DNA of 64,000 bases, taken from contig NZ_FSRM01000002.1 of NCBI RefSeq assembly GCF_900141745.1, positions 2,914,001 through 2,978,000 of the forward strand, given 5' to 3'. The translations under genes were made by a program, and so were the position numbers. This stretch comes from Paraburkholderia phenazinium. Its GTDB lineage: Bacteria; Pseudomonadota; Gammaproteobacteria; Burkholderiales; Burkholderiaceae. Position 1 is the stretch's first letter. Each line of letters opens with the position of its first letter. Below the pieces are notes generated by a model that saw only the letters and a list, made by a program, of their open reading frames with translations, did no database searches and was not told where the DNA came from. This document shows positions 54,377-63,243 of this stretch, piece after piece.

Positions 54377-54658
54377 CCATCCTCCGATCGCGCTGGTCGC
54401 GAATGAATTGACCGGCCGCTTTCCAGATCCCGCGAGGCTGTATCGATTGCCACGCAGCCATGCTTGGGCATGTAATTCTTTCAGCGGCTGGTACATATGA
54501 GTTGGCCGATGGCGGCATTTGATGTCGCCGCTGGCCGAACTTGCCGGCTGCGACGACTTCTGGCCCCATCCTGCCAATATCTGCAAGGCTCGACGAGTGC
54601 AATATCCGGGCCTGATCGAAACGTCGAGCGGTCGAGCCCGTCGATTTGCGTCACTTCC
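54377..54658. other. Intergenic region between MipA and LysR genes
   Basis: About 282 bp without a supported gene. Small stems are visible (for example around 54503-54537), but there is no feature I can name. It must contain the mipA promoter. Confidence 0.3.
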
Positions 54659-55549
54659 TCAGTGAGTCAAAGTCTTCGCCAGTTGCTCGCGCAGAAATGC
54701 GGTGAATGACTGGATCGTAATCGAGCTTTGCCGATGCTGCGGATAGACTGCAAAAAGCGCGGTTGCACGCGGCAGAAACGGCTCCAGTACGGGGACGAGC
54801 TGACCGGCCTTAAGCGCGGCGGAGACGATGAAATCCGGCAGGCGCGCAATGCCGAGCCCCGCAAGCGCCGCATCGCGGATCAATTCACCGTTGTTGGCAC
54901 GCAGCGGTCCGTGCACCTCCACGGCCTTGTGTGCGCCGTCCAGCACGAACTCCCAGCTCGCTGGGCCGCCGTGTCCATACAGAAGACAGGCATGCCGCTC
55001 GAGCTCGGCCGGCGCGGCGGGCGTACCGCGCCGGCGCAGGTAGTGCGGGCTGCAGCAGACCACCATCCGGACTTCCGCGAGCTTTTGCGCGATCAGCGTC
55101 GAATCGGCCAGCGTGCCGATGCGGATCGCCATGTCGAACCCCTCGCCCACCACATCGACGGTGCGATCGCTCAACTCCATGTCGAAGCGCACGTCTGAAT
55201 GTTTCTTCAGGAACATCGCTACCAGCGGCGACAGATGGACCATGCCGAACGACATCGGCGCACTCACCCGCAGCAGCCCATGAGGTGACGCCCGCCGCAG
55301 CGACATGGCCTGCTCGGCTTCTTGCACCTCACCGAGAATGCGTTTGGCCCGCTCGTAGAACTCCTGGCCGAGTTCGGTGACGGCAAGCTTGCGCGTGTTG
55401 CGGATCAGGAGCCGCACGCCGAGTGCCTCTTCGAGCGCCATGACGCGGCGACTGACGAACTGCTTCGACAGCGACAGCCGGTTGGCTGCGGTAGTGAAGT
55501 TGTGCGCGTCAACCGTGGCGACGAAAATCCGCATGTCATCGAGTTGCAT
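54659..55549 (-). CDS. LysR-family transcriptional regulator
   Basis: A 296-residue LysR regulator. The N-terminal wHTH is MRIFVATVDAHNFTTAANRL then SKQFVSRRVMALEEALGVRL; the effector-binding domain follows (SAPMSFGMVHLSPLVAMFLK and MAIRIGTLADSTLIAQKL). It is divergent from the pirin gene across 184 bp, so pirin is the likely target. It belongs to the group of LysR proteins without a recognisable ligand. Confidence 0.92.
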   Translation of the reverse strand: MQLDDMRIFVATVDAHNFTTAANRLSLSKQFVSRRVMALEEALGVRLLIRNTRKLAVTELGQEFYERAKRILGEVQEAEQAMSLRRASPHGLLRVSAPMSFGMVHLSPLVAMFLKKHSDVRFDMELSDRTVDVVGEGFDMAIRIGTLADSTLIAQKLAEVRMVVCCSPHYLRRRGTPAAPAELERHACLLYGHGGPASWEFVLDGAHKAVEVHGPLRANNGELIRDAALAGLGIARLPDFIVSAALKAGQLVPVLEPFLPRATALFAVYPQHRQSSITIQSFTAFLREQLAKTLTH

Positions 55550-55733
55550 TGGCTCGCTCCTGGGTGTTGATCATGGTCGCCCGTCTGTGGTGTCGCCTAC
55601 CGCCCCATTGTCAACCATGTCGAGACAGTGTTTCTGATTACGTCACGATTATAAGCACATTGATTGACGTAAACTGCTCTACATGGATCACGGACGACAA
55701 CCCTCGCCGGATCGCACATCAAGGAGAAAGAAC

Positions 55734-56459
55734 ATGCTCGACATCAGACACGCCAATCAACGCGGCCGCGCGGAGCACGGCTGGCTTAGTTCGCGTCATA
55801 CGTTTTCCTTTGCCAACTATCACGACCCGAAGCAGAACGGCTTTTCGGATCTGCTGGTGATCAACGACGACCGCGTCGCGCCGTCGAAAGGCTTCGGCAC
55901 GCATCCGCACCGCGACATGGAAATCTTCTCGTACGTGCTGGAGGGTGCGCTGGAACACAAGGACACGATGGGTACCGGCTCGGTGATCGTTCCCGGCGAC
56001 ATCCAGTTGATGAGCGCGGGCACGGGCGTCGCCCATAGCGAGTACAACCACTCGCGTAACGACTCTGTGCACTTCCTGCAGATCTGGATTGCACCGGCGC
56101 TCAAGGGCACGCCGCCGCGTTATCAGCAGAGCCGTTTCGGCGAAGCGGAAAAGCGCGGGGCGCTGCGCCTCGTGATCTCGCCGGATGGCGCGAAGGAGTC
56201 ACTGGTGGTGCAGCAGGACACGCGCGTTTATGCCGGACTGTTCGACGGCGACGAGAGCGCCCGGCTGGAACTGGCGGCTGACCGGTATGCGTATGTCCAC
56301 GTGGCGCGCGGCAGCGTCGACGTGAACGGTCAGACGCTCGGTGAAGGCGACGGTGCACGGGTCCGCAATGAACAGGTTCTGACGTTCTCACAGGGTCACG
56401 ACGCCGAAGTACTGGTGTTCGATCTGCGTAACATCGAGATGTCGGAACTCTGGTCCTGA
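55734..56459 (+). CDS. Pirin-family protein
   Basis: A 241-residue bicupin of the pirin family. The metal ligands are in the first cupin (GFGTHPHRDMEIFSYVLEG, ALEHKDTMG, SAGTGVAHSEYNHS). Some pirins show quercetin 2,3-dioxygenase activity, others act as redox-sensitive regulators. AAGGAG precedes the start at 55734. Divergent from the LysR gene. Confidence 0.9.
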   Translation: MLDIRHANQRGRAEHGWLSSRHTFSFANYHDPKQNGFSDLLVINDDRVAPSKGFGTHPHRDMEIFSYVLEGALEHKDTMGTGSVIVPGDIQLMSAGTGVAHSEYNHSRNDSVHFLQIWIAPALKGTPPRYQQSRFGEAEKRGALRLVISPDGAKESLVVQQDTRVYAGLFDGDESARLELAADRYAYVHVARGSVDVNGQTLGEGDGARVRNEQVLTFSQGHDAEVLVFDLRNIEMSELWS

Positions 56460-56667
56460 GCGCCGCGCGGCGAACGCACGAATTGCATCCGTTATTACCT
56501 GCTGTTCCCGTCATGGCGGCATATTTGACTGAACTACGATGGCTCTGTGGCTTCCATGAAGCTACGTCCAGTACGTGGGCCTGATCGTGTCAATATGCCG
56601 CCGCCTGACGGGAAGAGTTGATCGATACGGGGATGCAGTCTGCACGCCGCTTGATAAAGGATCGGCC

Positions 56668-56856
56668 GTGGATATCATGAAAATTGCCAGAGCAGCGGGT
56701 TTGCAGATTCTGCTCGATGCTCGGATTGGCCGTGAAACCTATCACAGCGTGAGTGGATCGCTGCTTTCGTTGCAGCGCTTCGCAGAGGCGGTTTGCGCCG
56801 CTCAGGCGGATGAGTTTGCGCAGCAGCAGGAAGCGTCGGCAGCACACGAAGCATAA
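56668..56856 (+). CDS. Small hypothetical protein
   Basis: A 62-residue protein. The GTG at 56668 is chosen since AAAGGA sits at correct spacing; an ATG at 56677 is the alternative. The core IARAAGLQILLDARIGRETY suggests an amphipathic helix and a small fold. A strong terminator follows directly, which supports expression. No family recognised. Confidence 0.55.
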   Translation: MDIMKIARAAGLQILLDARIGRETYHSVSGSLLSLQRFAEAVCAAQADEFAQQQEASAAHEA

Positions 56857-56860
56857 ACAG

Positions 56861-56896
56861 CCAGGGTGGCGATCTCGCATCGCCGCCCTGGGTTTT
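56861..56896 (+). terminator. Rho-independent terminator after the small gene
   Basis: CCAGGGTGGCGAT (56861-56873) pairs with ATCGCCGCCCTGG (56879-56891) with one T-G mismatch, then a G and TTTT. It is five bases past the stop codon. Confidence 0.85.
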
Positions 56897-56903
56897 AGAC
56901 GCA

Positions 56904-57881
56904 TTACGGCGCGCTGATCTTGCCGGTTTGTTCCTTTGTCAGCGCTGCGGGCAACACCCCGCTCGCGGCCGCTGCTTCGTCGACCGTGGTGCGGCCACCG
57001 TCGCGGAAAAACGCCTGCACCGCAGCGTTGTTCAACACGAGAATGCTGATGCGGCGGTTGGTCGGTTCGTCGGCGACGTTTCTGTCCAACGGCAACACGT
57101 CAGCCAGTCCGCGCACCTGCAACAGTTTGTCCTCCCTTAAGCCCCCTGCCACCAGCGCGCGCCTTGCGGCGTTGGCGCGGTCGCTGGAAAGCTCCCAGTT
57201 CGAATAGCCGGCGGTGCCGCCCGAGTAAGGCACGGCGTCTGTATGGCCGGCAATCGACACGCGATTGTCCACATCGTTGAGCGACGCGCCGATCTGCTGC
57301 AGGATCGTCAGCGCGTAGTCCTCCAGTTTCGAACTACCCGAGGCGAACATCGGCCGCTTCAGCGAATCGACGATCTCGATACGCAAACCTTCGTCGGTGA
57401 TCGACAGACGAATCTGCTCCTTGTAGGCGCGCAACGATGGCGTCTGCTCGATCAACGCACCGATTTTCGCCTTGAGCTGCGCAAGCCGCTGCGCATCCAT
57501 CTGCATGGCGGGCGGGCTGACCGTAGGCGGGGCGGGCTGGACCTGACTCTTGTGCGCCACGCCCGGCCGGCTGTCCGAGGCGTCGCGTCCGCCGCCTTGC
57601 ACCACGCTCGGCCGCGCCGCACCGGTGCCTTCCTTGCCGCCCAGCAAGGTGGAAAGCGGCGTGTTGAAGTAATCCTCGATGCCCTCTTTGTCGTACTGCG
57701 AGGTCGAGCCCAGCAGCCACATCAGCAGAAAAAACGCCATCATGGCCGTCACGAAGTCGGCATAGGCGATCTTCCATGCACCACCATGATGGGCCTCGTG
57801 TGCCGCACCCTTGCGCAGACGCCGCACCACGATGGGCGCCGACGCTTCCCCCGCGCTACCGCCCGACCGGTTCTCAGCCAT
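56904..57881 (-). CDS. motB: MotB, flagellar stator protein
   Basis: A 325-residue stator subunit. The N-terminal plug/TM part has AWKIAYADFVTAMMAFFLLM, with the proton-carrying Asp in the YADF motif. A Pro-rich linker and an OmpA-like peptidoglycan-binding domain follow (RVSIAGHTDAVPYSGGTAGY, LSSDRANAARRAL, NRRISILVLN). It anchors the stator to peptidoglycan. Start 57881 lies 21 bp after the motA stop. It shares an operon with motA but no flhDC or che genes are adjacent. Confidence 0.92.
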   Translation of the reverse strand: MAENRSGGSAGEASAPIVVRRLRKGAAHEAHHGGAWKIAYADFVTAMMAFFLLMWLLGSTSQYDKEGIEDYFNTPLSTLLGGKEGTGAARPSVVQGGGRDASDSRPGVAHKSQVQPAPPTVSPPAMQMDAQRLAQLKAKIGALIEQTPSLRAYKEQIRLSITDEGLRIEIVDSLKRPMFASGSSKLEDYALTILQQIGASLNDVDNRVSIAGHTDAVPYSGGTAGYSNWELSSDRANAARRALVAGGLREDKLLQVRGLADVLPLDRNVADEPTNRRISILVLNNAAVQAFFRDGGRTTVDEAAAASGVLPAALTKEQTGKISAP

Positions 57882-57902
57882 GACTCGTCTCCCTCATCCT
57901 GG

Positions 57903-58772
57903 TCAGGCCGCCTTCGGCATTTTGGTGGCGCGCACCGCGTCTTCGAGCTCCTTGAAGCTCGGCCGGTCCGCGGTAAACAGCACCTTGCGGCCGAACTCCA
58001 CCGCAACGGGCGGCGCGTAGCCGCTCATCGAGGCGAGCAGCACGGCCTTGACGCACTGAAACGGTTTGGCGGCGGCGCGACCCTTCGCGTTGAGCAGGTC
58101 GGCGAGCGGCCCGATGAATCCGTACGCGAGCAGAATGCCAAGGAAAGTGCCCACCAGCGCACCGGCGATCATCTCGCCAAGCACCGCGGGTGCGGCTCCC
58201 ACCGAGCCCATCGTATGCACCACGCCCATCACCGCGGCGACAATCCCGAACGCCGGCAGCCCATCGGCCATCTTCTGGATCGCATTGGCCGCGACGGAGG
58301 CCTCCGCGTGATGCGTCTCCAGTTCCTCGTCCATCAGGTCCTGCATTTCGAGCGCGTTCACGTTGCCGCTCGACATCATGCGCAGATAGTCGACGATAAA
58401 GTCGAGCAGATGATGGTCCTGCAGAACATGCGAATACTTCTGGAACAGCGCACTTTGTTCGGGCGCCTCGACATCCGCCTCGAGGGACATCATGCCTTCC
58501 TTGCGTGCCTTCTGGAGCAGTTCAAACAGCAGCGCGATCAGTTCGAGATATTTCTCTTTCGTATAACCGCCGCCCTTGAAGCAGGTAGGCAAACTCTTGA
58601 GCGTCTTTCTCAGCGTCGTGACCGGATTGCTGACGACAAACGCCCCTATCGCCGCACCGAAAATACACAGGAGTTCGAATGGTTGAACCAGGGCAGGAAG
58701 ATGTCCTCCTACGCCGATAAAACTACCGATCACCGACCCCAACACCAATACCCATCCGATCGCAACAAACAT
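57903..58772 (-). CDS. motA: MotA, flagellar stator protein
   Basis: A 289-residue integral membrane protein with four transmembrane helices (WVLVLGSVIGSFIGVGG, FELLCIFGAAIGAFVVS, LPAFGIVAAVMGVVHTMGSV, GALVGTFLGILLAYGFIGPL) and a large cytoplasmic loop. The helix-3/4 Pro-containing segments are conserved. It forms the proton channel with MotB. In many Burkholderia motAB follow flhDC, but here the upstream 400 bp holds no gene. Confidence 0.92.
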   Translation of the reverse strand: MFVAIGWVLVLGSVIGSFIGVGGHLPALVQPFELLCIFGAAIGAFVVSNPVTTLRKTLKSLPTCFKGGGYTKEKYLELIALLFELLQKARKEGMMSLEADVEAPEQSALFQKYSHVLQDHHLLDFIVDYLRMMSSGNVNALEMQDLMDEELETHHAEASVAANAIQKMADGLPAFGIVAAVMGVVHTMGSVGAAPAVLGEMIAGALVGTFLGILLAYGFIGPLADLLNAKGRAAAKPFQCVKAVLLASMSGYAPPVAVEFGRKVLFTADRPSFKELEDAVRATKMPKAA

Positions 58773-59171
58773 GGCCTCTCCGTTTCAAACGCGGATTTAA
58801 ACTGCTGCACTTCCACGCCGGACCAGTTCGTTCAGCGTAGCGGTGCCCCTCTCGATAATCCGCACCGGAGCAGGCGCGCGTGGCTGCGCCTCTCCGGAGA
58901 GATTCTATGTTCTTGATTGGTGCAAACCTGATTGACCTGCGCCGAGTGCAGGTAACGGCGCATCCCTGGTTTGCTTGAACCCGGATTCCCCGCCGCACGG
59001 GGAAATGTTCCACCCGGTTAATAGCTCTGTTTTCGGCAGCGCAGCGAATTTCTTAAGCGATAAATTTATCGATCGCGTCCAGGCCTTGTGCGGCTTTGGT
59101 CTCTTTTTTTTATCGGTAAATATGGCCTTTATGGCGCAAACGTTTGATGTTCGCGAATGGCGAATCAAACA
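58773..59171. promoter_or_regulatory. Intergenic region upstream of motA
   Basis: About 399 bp without a supported gene. It must contain the motA promoter. A string ACCGATAA on the minus strand near 59115 recalls a sigma-28 -10 element, but no matching -35 element is at the right distance. Confidence 0.35.
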
Positions 59172-60338
59172 TCAACTCGTAACCGCTCCGGAAAATTCTG
59201 CCAGCACGCGTTCGCGTATTGCGGGCTTGATATTGGAGTGCTCCATATTGCCGCGATAATGCGCGACCACACGCGGATTCATCACGCGGAACCACAGCGG
59301 CGGCACATAAGCCACCATGATCATCGTCGCGTAACCGGACGGTAATTGCGGCGCACCTTCGAAGTGACGCAGTGCCTGAAACGAGCGCGTCGGATTGGCG
59401 TGATGATCCGCATGGCGTTGCAATTGGTAAAGAAACAGGTTGGTGACGACGCGATTGCTGTTCCATGAATGCTCAGGGCGGCAGCGTTCGTATTTGCCGT
59501 TCGGCAACTGCTTGCGGCCTAATCCATAGTGCTCGAGATAATTGACCACTTCGAGCAGCGAGGCGCCGTATATTGCCTGGATCAGCAGGAACGGAATCAC
59601 GACCTTGCCGAATAGAACAATCATCGCACCCCATAGCACCACGGTCATCGCCCATGCATGCAATACCTCGTTGCGCCAGCTCCACGGCGAATGATCGCTG
59701 CGCGTGAGCCGCTCTTTTTCGAGCCGCCACGCCGATGCGATGCTGCCGAACACCGTGCGCGGCAGGAACGCCCAGAAGGACTCGCCATAGCGTGCGCTGG
59801 CGGGATCGGGCGGCGTCGCCACCCGCACGTGATGGCCGCGGTTGTGTTCGACGAAGAAGTGTCCATAGGCGACTGGCGCCAGCGTGACCTTCGCCAGCCA
59901 GCGCTCGAAGTGGTCGGTCTTGTGACCGAGTTCGTGAGCAGTATTGATCGATGCGCCGGTCGCCGAACCGAGCGAGAGCGCAAACCCCAGGTAGTCGTAC
60001 CAGGCGAGCACATGGGTTCCGACGATCCACACTGCGCCGAAGAACGAGACGTATTCGATGAAGGTCGCGAGGTAGACGATGCGCCGGTAATAGCGCTCGC
60101 GCTCGAGCACGGGCGCCACTTCCTCAGGCGGATTGCTGGGGTCGTCGCCGATCGCGTAGTCGAGCACCGGGATAATGCCGAACACAAAGATCGGACCAAA
60201 CCACCAGAAGATATGCCAGCCCGTGAGCAGCGCAAGAGTGGCCGCGTGCAGCGGCAACGTGATGGTCAGCGCACCGAGCAGCCAAAGGTAGCGCTTGCCG
60301 TCGACCCAACGCGCGGGCGCCGTTTGCGAAGAGGCCAT
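59172..60338 (-). CDS. alkB: Alkane 1-monooxygenase (AlkB-type membrane diiron hydroxylase)
   Basis: A 388-residue membrane protein with about six hydrophobic helices. The three His boxes are present: HELGHK, HNRGHHVRV and LQRHADHHA, plus the extra NYLEHYGL motif diagnostic of AlkB. The enzyme hydroxylates terminal carbons of medium-chain alkanes and uses rubredoxin as electron donor. No rubredoxin, rubredoxin reductase or alkS gene is near. AAGGAG precedes the start at 60338. Confidence 0.9.
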   Translation of the reverse strand: MASSQTAPARWVDGKRYLWLLGALTITLPLHAATLALLTGWHIFWWFGPIFVFGIIPVLDYAIGDDPSNPPEEVAPVLERERYYRRIVYLATFIEYVSFFGAVWIVGTHVLAWYDYLGFALSLGSATGASINTAHELGHKTDHFERWLAKVTLAPVAYGHFFVEHNRGHHVRVATPPDPASARYGESFWAFLPRTVFGSIASAWRLEKERLTRSDHSPWSWRNEVLHAWAMTVVLWGAMIVLFGKVVIPFLLIQAIYGASLLEVVNYLEHYGLGRKQLPNGKYERCRPEHSWNSNRVVTNLFLYQLQRHADHHANPTRSFQALRHFEGAPQLPSGYATMIMVAYVPPLWFRVMNPRVVAHYRGNMEHSNIKPAIRERVLAEFSGAVTS

Positions 60339-60610
60339 CTCTGTCTCCTTTTATGTTGCCCTTCGTCCTTAAGCCCACTCGGACGCGTTGAAATGCGCAC
60401 GGTTGGCTGCCGCGAAAGGTCTGCTCCGATTCACAGATTTATATGGTGAGACGAGCCACTTCGCCAAGAATTGAATCCAGGCGGCGAGCTCCAAACAAAG
60501 CAGCGCGGGCCGCGCCCGTGAGGGCCTGCGTCAATCGTGTGAATGAAACGGGTGTATAGATGCCCCGAAGGAGCTCAAGCGCCACCGGCTTCGATGCGGG
60601 AACCGAAAAC
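60339..60610. other. Intergenic region upstream of alkB
   Basis: About 272 bp between the ahpF terminator and alkB, holding the alkB promoter. No operator or RNA gene is evident. Confidence 0.3.
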
Positions 60611-60640
60611 AATGAAGCCCGCACAAAGGCGGGCTTCATT
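60611..60640 (-). terminator. Rho-independent terminator of ahpF
   Basis: AATGAAGCCCGC (60611-60622) pairs perfectly with GCGGGCTTCATT (60629-60640), a 12-bp stem with a 6-nt loop. On the minus strand it is followed by GTTTTC. It lies about 70 bp past the ahpF stop. Confidence 0.85.
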
Positions 60641-60708
60641 GCAAGGCAACAACTGGCAGCTGGCTTTCGTCAGTCCAATCAGGACCGCCTGCCGCTCACG
60701 AAGAAAAC

Positions 60709-62304
60709 TTAGGCCTCCGCAAGCGCCGCAGCGTCCTCGACTTCCGCTTCGTCATCCGCGCTATTGCGAATCAGGTGATCGAAGGCGGAGAGCGATGCTT
60801 TCGCGCCCTCGCCCACGGCGATGACGATCTGTTTGAACGGCACCGTCGTCACGTCGCCAGCCGCGAACACGCCCGGCACCGACGTCGCGCCGCGCGCATC
60901 GACGACGATCTCGCCATGCTTCGACAGTTCGACTGTGCCCTTCAACCATTCGGTGTTCGGCACGAGACCGATCTGTACGAACACGCCTTCCAGCTCGACC
61001 TGCTTCGCTTCACCCGAGCGCAGATCCTTGTAGACGAGCCCGTTGACCTTCTTGCCGTCGCCGGTGATCTCGGTGGTCTGCGCCTGCGTCACGATCGTCA
61101 CGTTAGCGAGGCTGCGCAGCTTGCGTTGCAGCACTTCATCAGCCCGCAGTTGCGCGCCGAATTCGATCAGCGTGACTTCGCGCACGAGGCCGGCCAGATC
61201 GATTGCCGCTTCCACGCCCGAGTTGCCGCCGCCGATCACCGCGACGCGCTTGCCCTTGAACAGCGGGCCATCGCAGTGCGGGCAGTAAGCCACGCCATGA
61301 TTGCGATATTCGCGCTCGCCCGGCACGTTGATTTCGCGCCAGCGCGCACCGGTGGCGAGCACGATCGTCTTCGCCTTCAGCACCGCGCCGCTCGCCAGAC
61401 GCACTTCGTTGATGCGGCCCGGAACCAGTGCTTCAGCACGCTGCACGTCCATGATGTCCACTTCATAGCTCTTCACGTGCTGTTCGAGCGCCGTGGCAAA
61501 CTTCGGTCCTTCGGTCTCCTGAACGGAGACGAAATTTTCAATCGCGAGCGTGTCGAGCACCTGGCCGCCGAAGCGTTCCGCAACCACGCCCGTCTTGATG
61601 CCCTTGCGTGCCGAGTAAATCGCCGCCGCAGCGCCCGCGGGGCCGCCACCGACGATCAGCACATCGAACACCGGCTTCTTCGCCAGTTCCTTGGCCGCAC
61701 GCGCACCTGCGCCGGTATCGAGTTTGGCGAGAATTTCCTTTACGCCGCTACGACCCTGGCCGAACACTTCGCCGTTCAGGAACATCGTCGGCACGGCCAT
61801 GATCTGGCGTGCTTCCACTTCGTTCGGGAACACCCCGCCGTCAATCGCCACGTGGCGGATGCGCGGGTTGATCAGCGCCATCACGTTCAGCGCCTGCACG
61901 ACTTCCGGGCAGTTCTGGCAGGTCAGCGAAAAATACGTTTCAAACTGATAGTCGCCGTCGAGTTCGCGGATCTGTTCGATCACCGCGTCGTCGAGCTTGA
62001 CCGGGTGGCCGCCCACCTGCAGCAGCGCCAGCACCAGCGACGTAAATTCATGTCCCATCGGGATGCCGGCAAAGCGGATGCCCGTGTCCTTACCCGGCTC
62101 GCCGATCGAGAACGAAGGCTTGCGCTCCGCGTCGCCGCGTCGCTCGATCACGCTGACGCGCGCCGACAGCGTCGCGATGTCGTTCAGCAGTGCGAGCAGT
62201 TCCTGCGATTTGGCGCTGTCGTCGAGCGAGGCCACGATCTCGATCGGCCGGCTGACCTTTTCCAGGTACGATTTCAACTGAGTCTTGAGATTGGCATCCA
62301 GCAT
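60709..62304 (-). CDS. ahpF: AhpF, alkyl hydroperoxide reductase flavoprotein
   Basis: A 531-residue FAD-dependent disulfide reductase that reduces AhpC with NAD(P)H. The N-terminal thioredoxin-like half has CQNC in [14 protein letters not shown], and the FAD motif is [18 protein letters not shown]. The catalytic CxxC is in [14 protein letters not shown], with an NAD-binding [10 protein letters not shown]. The start 62304 is the first Met giving the standard N terminus [11 protein letters not shown]. It lies downstream of ahpC with a large inverted repeat between them. Confidence 0.93.
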   Translation of the reverse strand: MLDANLKTQLKSYLEKVSRPIEIVASLDDSAKSQELLALLNDIATLSARVSVIERRGDAERKPSFSIGEPGKDTGIRFAGIPMGHEFTSLVLALLQVGGHPVKLDDAVIEQIRELDGDYQFETYFSLTCQNCPEVVQALNVMALINPRIRHVAIDGGVFPNEVEARQIMAVPTMFLNGEVFGQGRSGVKEILAKLDTGAGARAAKELAKKPVFDVLIVGGGPAGAAAAIYSARKGIKTGVVAERFGGQVLDTLAIENFVSVQETEGPKFATALEQHVKSYEVDIMDVQRAEALVPGRINEVRLASGAVLKAKTIVLATGARWREINVPGEREYRNHGVAYCPHCDGPLFKGKRVAVIGGGNSGVEAAIDLAGLVREVTLIEFGAQLRADEVLQRKLRSLANVTIVTQAQTTEITGDGKKVNGLVYKDLRSGEAKQVELEGVFVQIGLVPNTEWLKGTVELSKHGEIVVDARGATSVPGVFAAGDVTTVPFKQIVIAVGEGAKASLSAFDHLIRNSADDEAEVEDAAALAEA

Positions 62305-62367
62305 GGCTATTCGAATTCCGTGACGAGGGTTGGGCTCCGGGCGCCACCCACATTGCGTGGCGAGGAG

Positions 62368-62421
62368 CCGTGCGGGCCGTATGCACATGAAGCTGCATTG
62401 CGCGTGATACGGTCCGCACGG
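62368..62421. repeat. Large inverted repeat between ahpC and ahpF
   Basis: The left arm (62368-62382: CCGTGCGG, G, CCGTAT) and the right arm (62407-62421: ATACGG, T, CCGCACGG) form a 15-position stem with one mismatch and a 24-nt loop. It lies in the ahpC-ahpF transcript and may weaken read-through or protect the ahpC mRNA. Confidence 0.7.
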
Positions 62422-62475
62422 AGAAACGCCAGCGAGTGGCGTGTACTGCGATGAGGCTGAGCCAAGCGGGAGCGC

Positions 62476-63039
62476 TTAGATCTTGCCGACCAGGTCGAGC
62501 GACGGGGTCAGCGTTTCAGCGCCCGGCGTCCACTTGGCGGGGCACACTTCACCCGGATGCGCTGCAATGTATTGCGCAGCCTGCACCTTGCGCAGCAGCT
62601 CGCCGGCATCACGGCCAATGCCGTTGTCGTGGATTTCGCACAGCTTGATCTCGCCTTCCGGGTTGATCACGAAGGTGCCGCGCAGCGCCAGGCCTTCTTC
62701 TTCGATCAGCACGTCGAAGTTGCGCGAGATGGCCAGTGTCGGATCGGCGATCATCGGATACTTGATCTTCTGGATCGTGTCCGACGTGTCGTGCCATGCC
62801 TTGTGGGTAAAGTGCGTATCGGTCGACACGCTGTAGATCTCGACGCCGAGCTTCTGGAATTCGGCATAACGATCGGCCAGGTCGCCCAGTTCGGTCGGGC
62901 AAACAAACGTGAAGTCAGCCGGGTAGAACACGACGACCGACCACTTGCCCTTCAGGGTTTCGTCGGTAACGGTCTGGAAGTCGCCATTGTGGTAAGCGGT
63001 TGCCTTGAAAGGTTTGATCTGGCTGTTGATGATCGGCAT
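62476..63039 (-). CDS. ahpC: AhpC, 2-Cys peroxiredoxin
   Basis: A 187-residue typical 2-Cys peroxiredoxin. The peroxidatic Cys is in [18 protein letters not shown] and the resolving Cys in [16 protein letters not shown]. It reduces organic hydroperoxides and H2O2 and is recycled by AhpF. The start 63039 has AGAGGAC upstream and the normal N terminus [11 protein letters not shown]. The long frame that runs past it is antisense to the MFS gene. Confidence 0.95.
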   Translation of the reverse strand: MPIINSQIKPFKATAYHNGDFQTVTDETLKGKWSVVVFYPADFTFVCPTELGDLADRYAEFQKLGVEIYSVSTDTHFTHKAWHDTSDTIQKIKYPMIADPTLAISRNFDVLIEEEGLALRGTFVINPEGEIKLCEIHDNGIGRDAGELLRKVQAAQYIAAHPGEVCPAKWTPGAETLTPSLDLVGKI

Positions 63040-63243
63040 CTGATGCGTCCTCTTTTGGTACGTGGTTGAGAAAGTGATGACAGTATGTCTGGATCCACTT
63101 AATAGAAAAAGTTGATTGTTTAAATCGTCATCATTGGATTTGACTATTTCTCCTTCCAGGAGAAATCCCGGCCCCGGATGCCGGCTTTGGCCGTCTTCGG
63201 CAATACTTCTACTTTTCCACTTTTTCCTCGCAAACGGACCGCG

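Noticed and set aside
58773..59171. Sigma-28 flagellar promoter before motA
   Set aside because: Only an ACCGATAA -10-like string is present, about 340 bp from motA, without a matching -35 element at the proper spacing.
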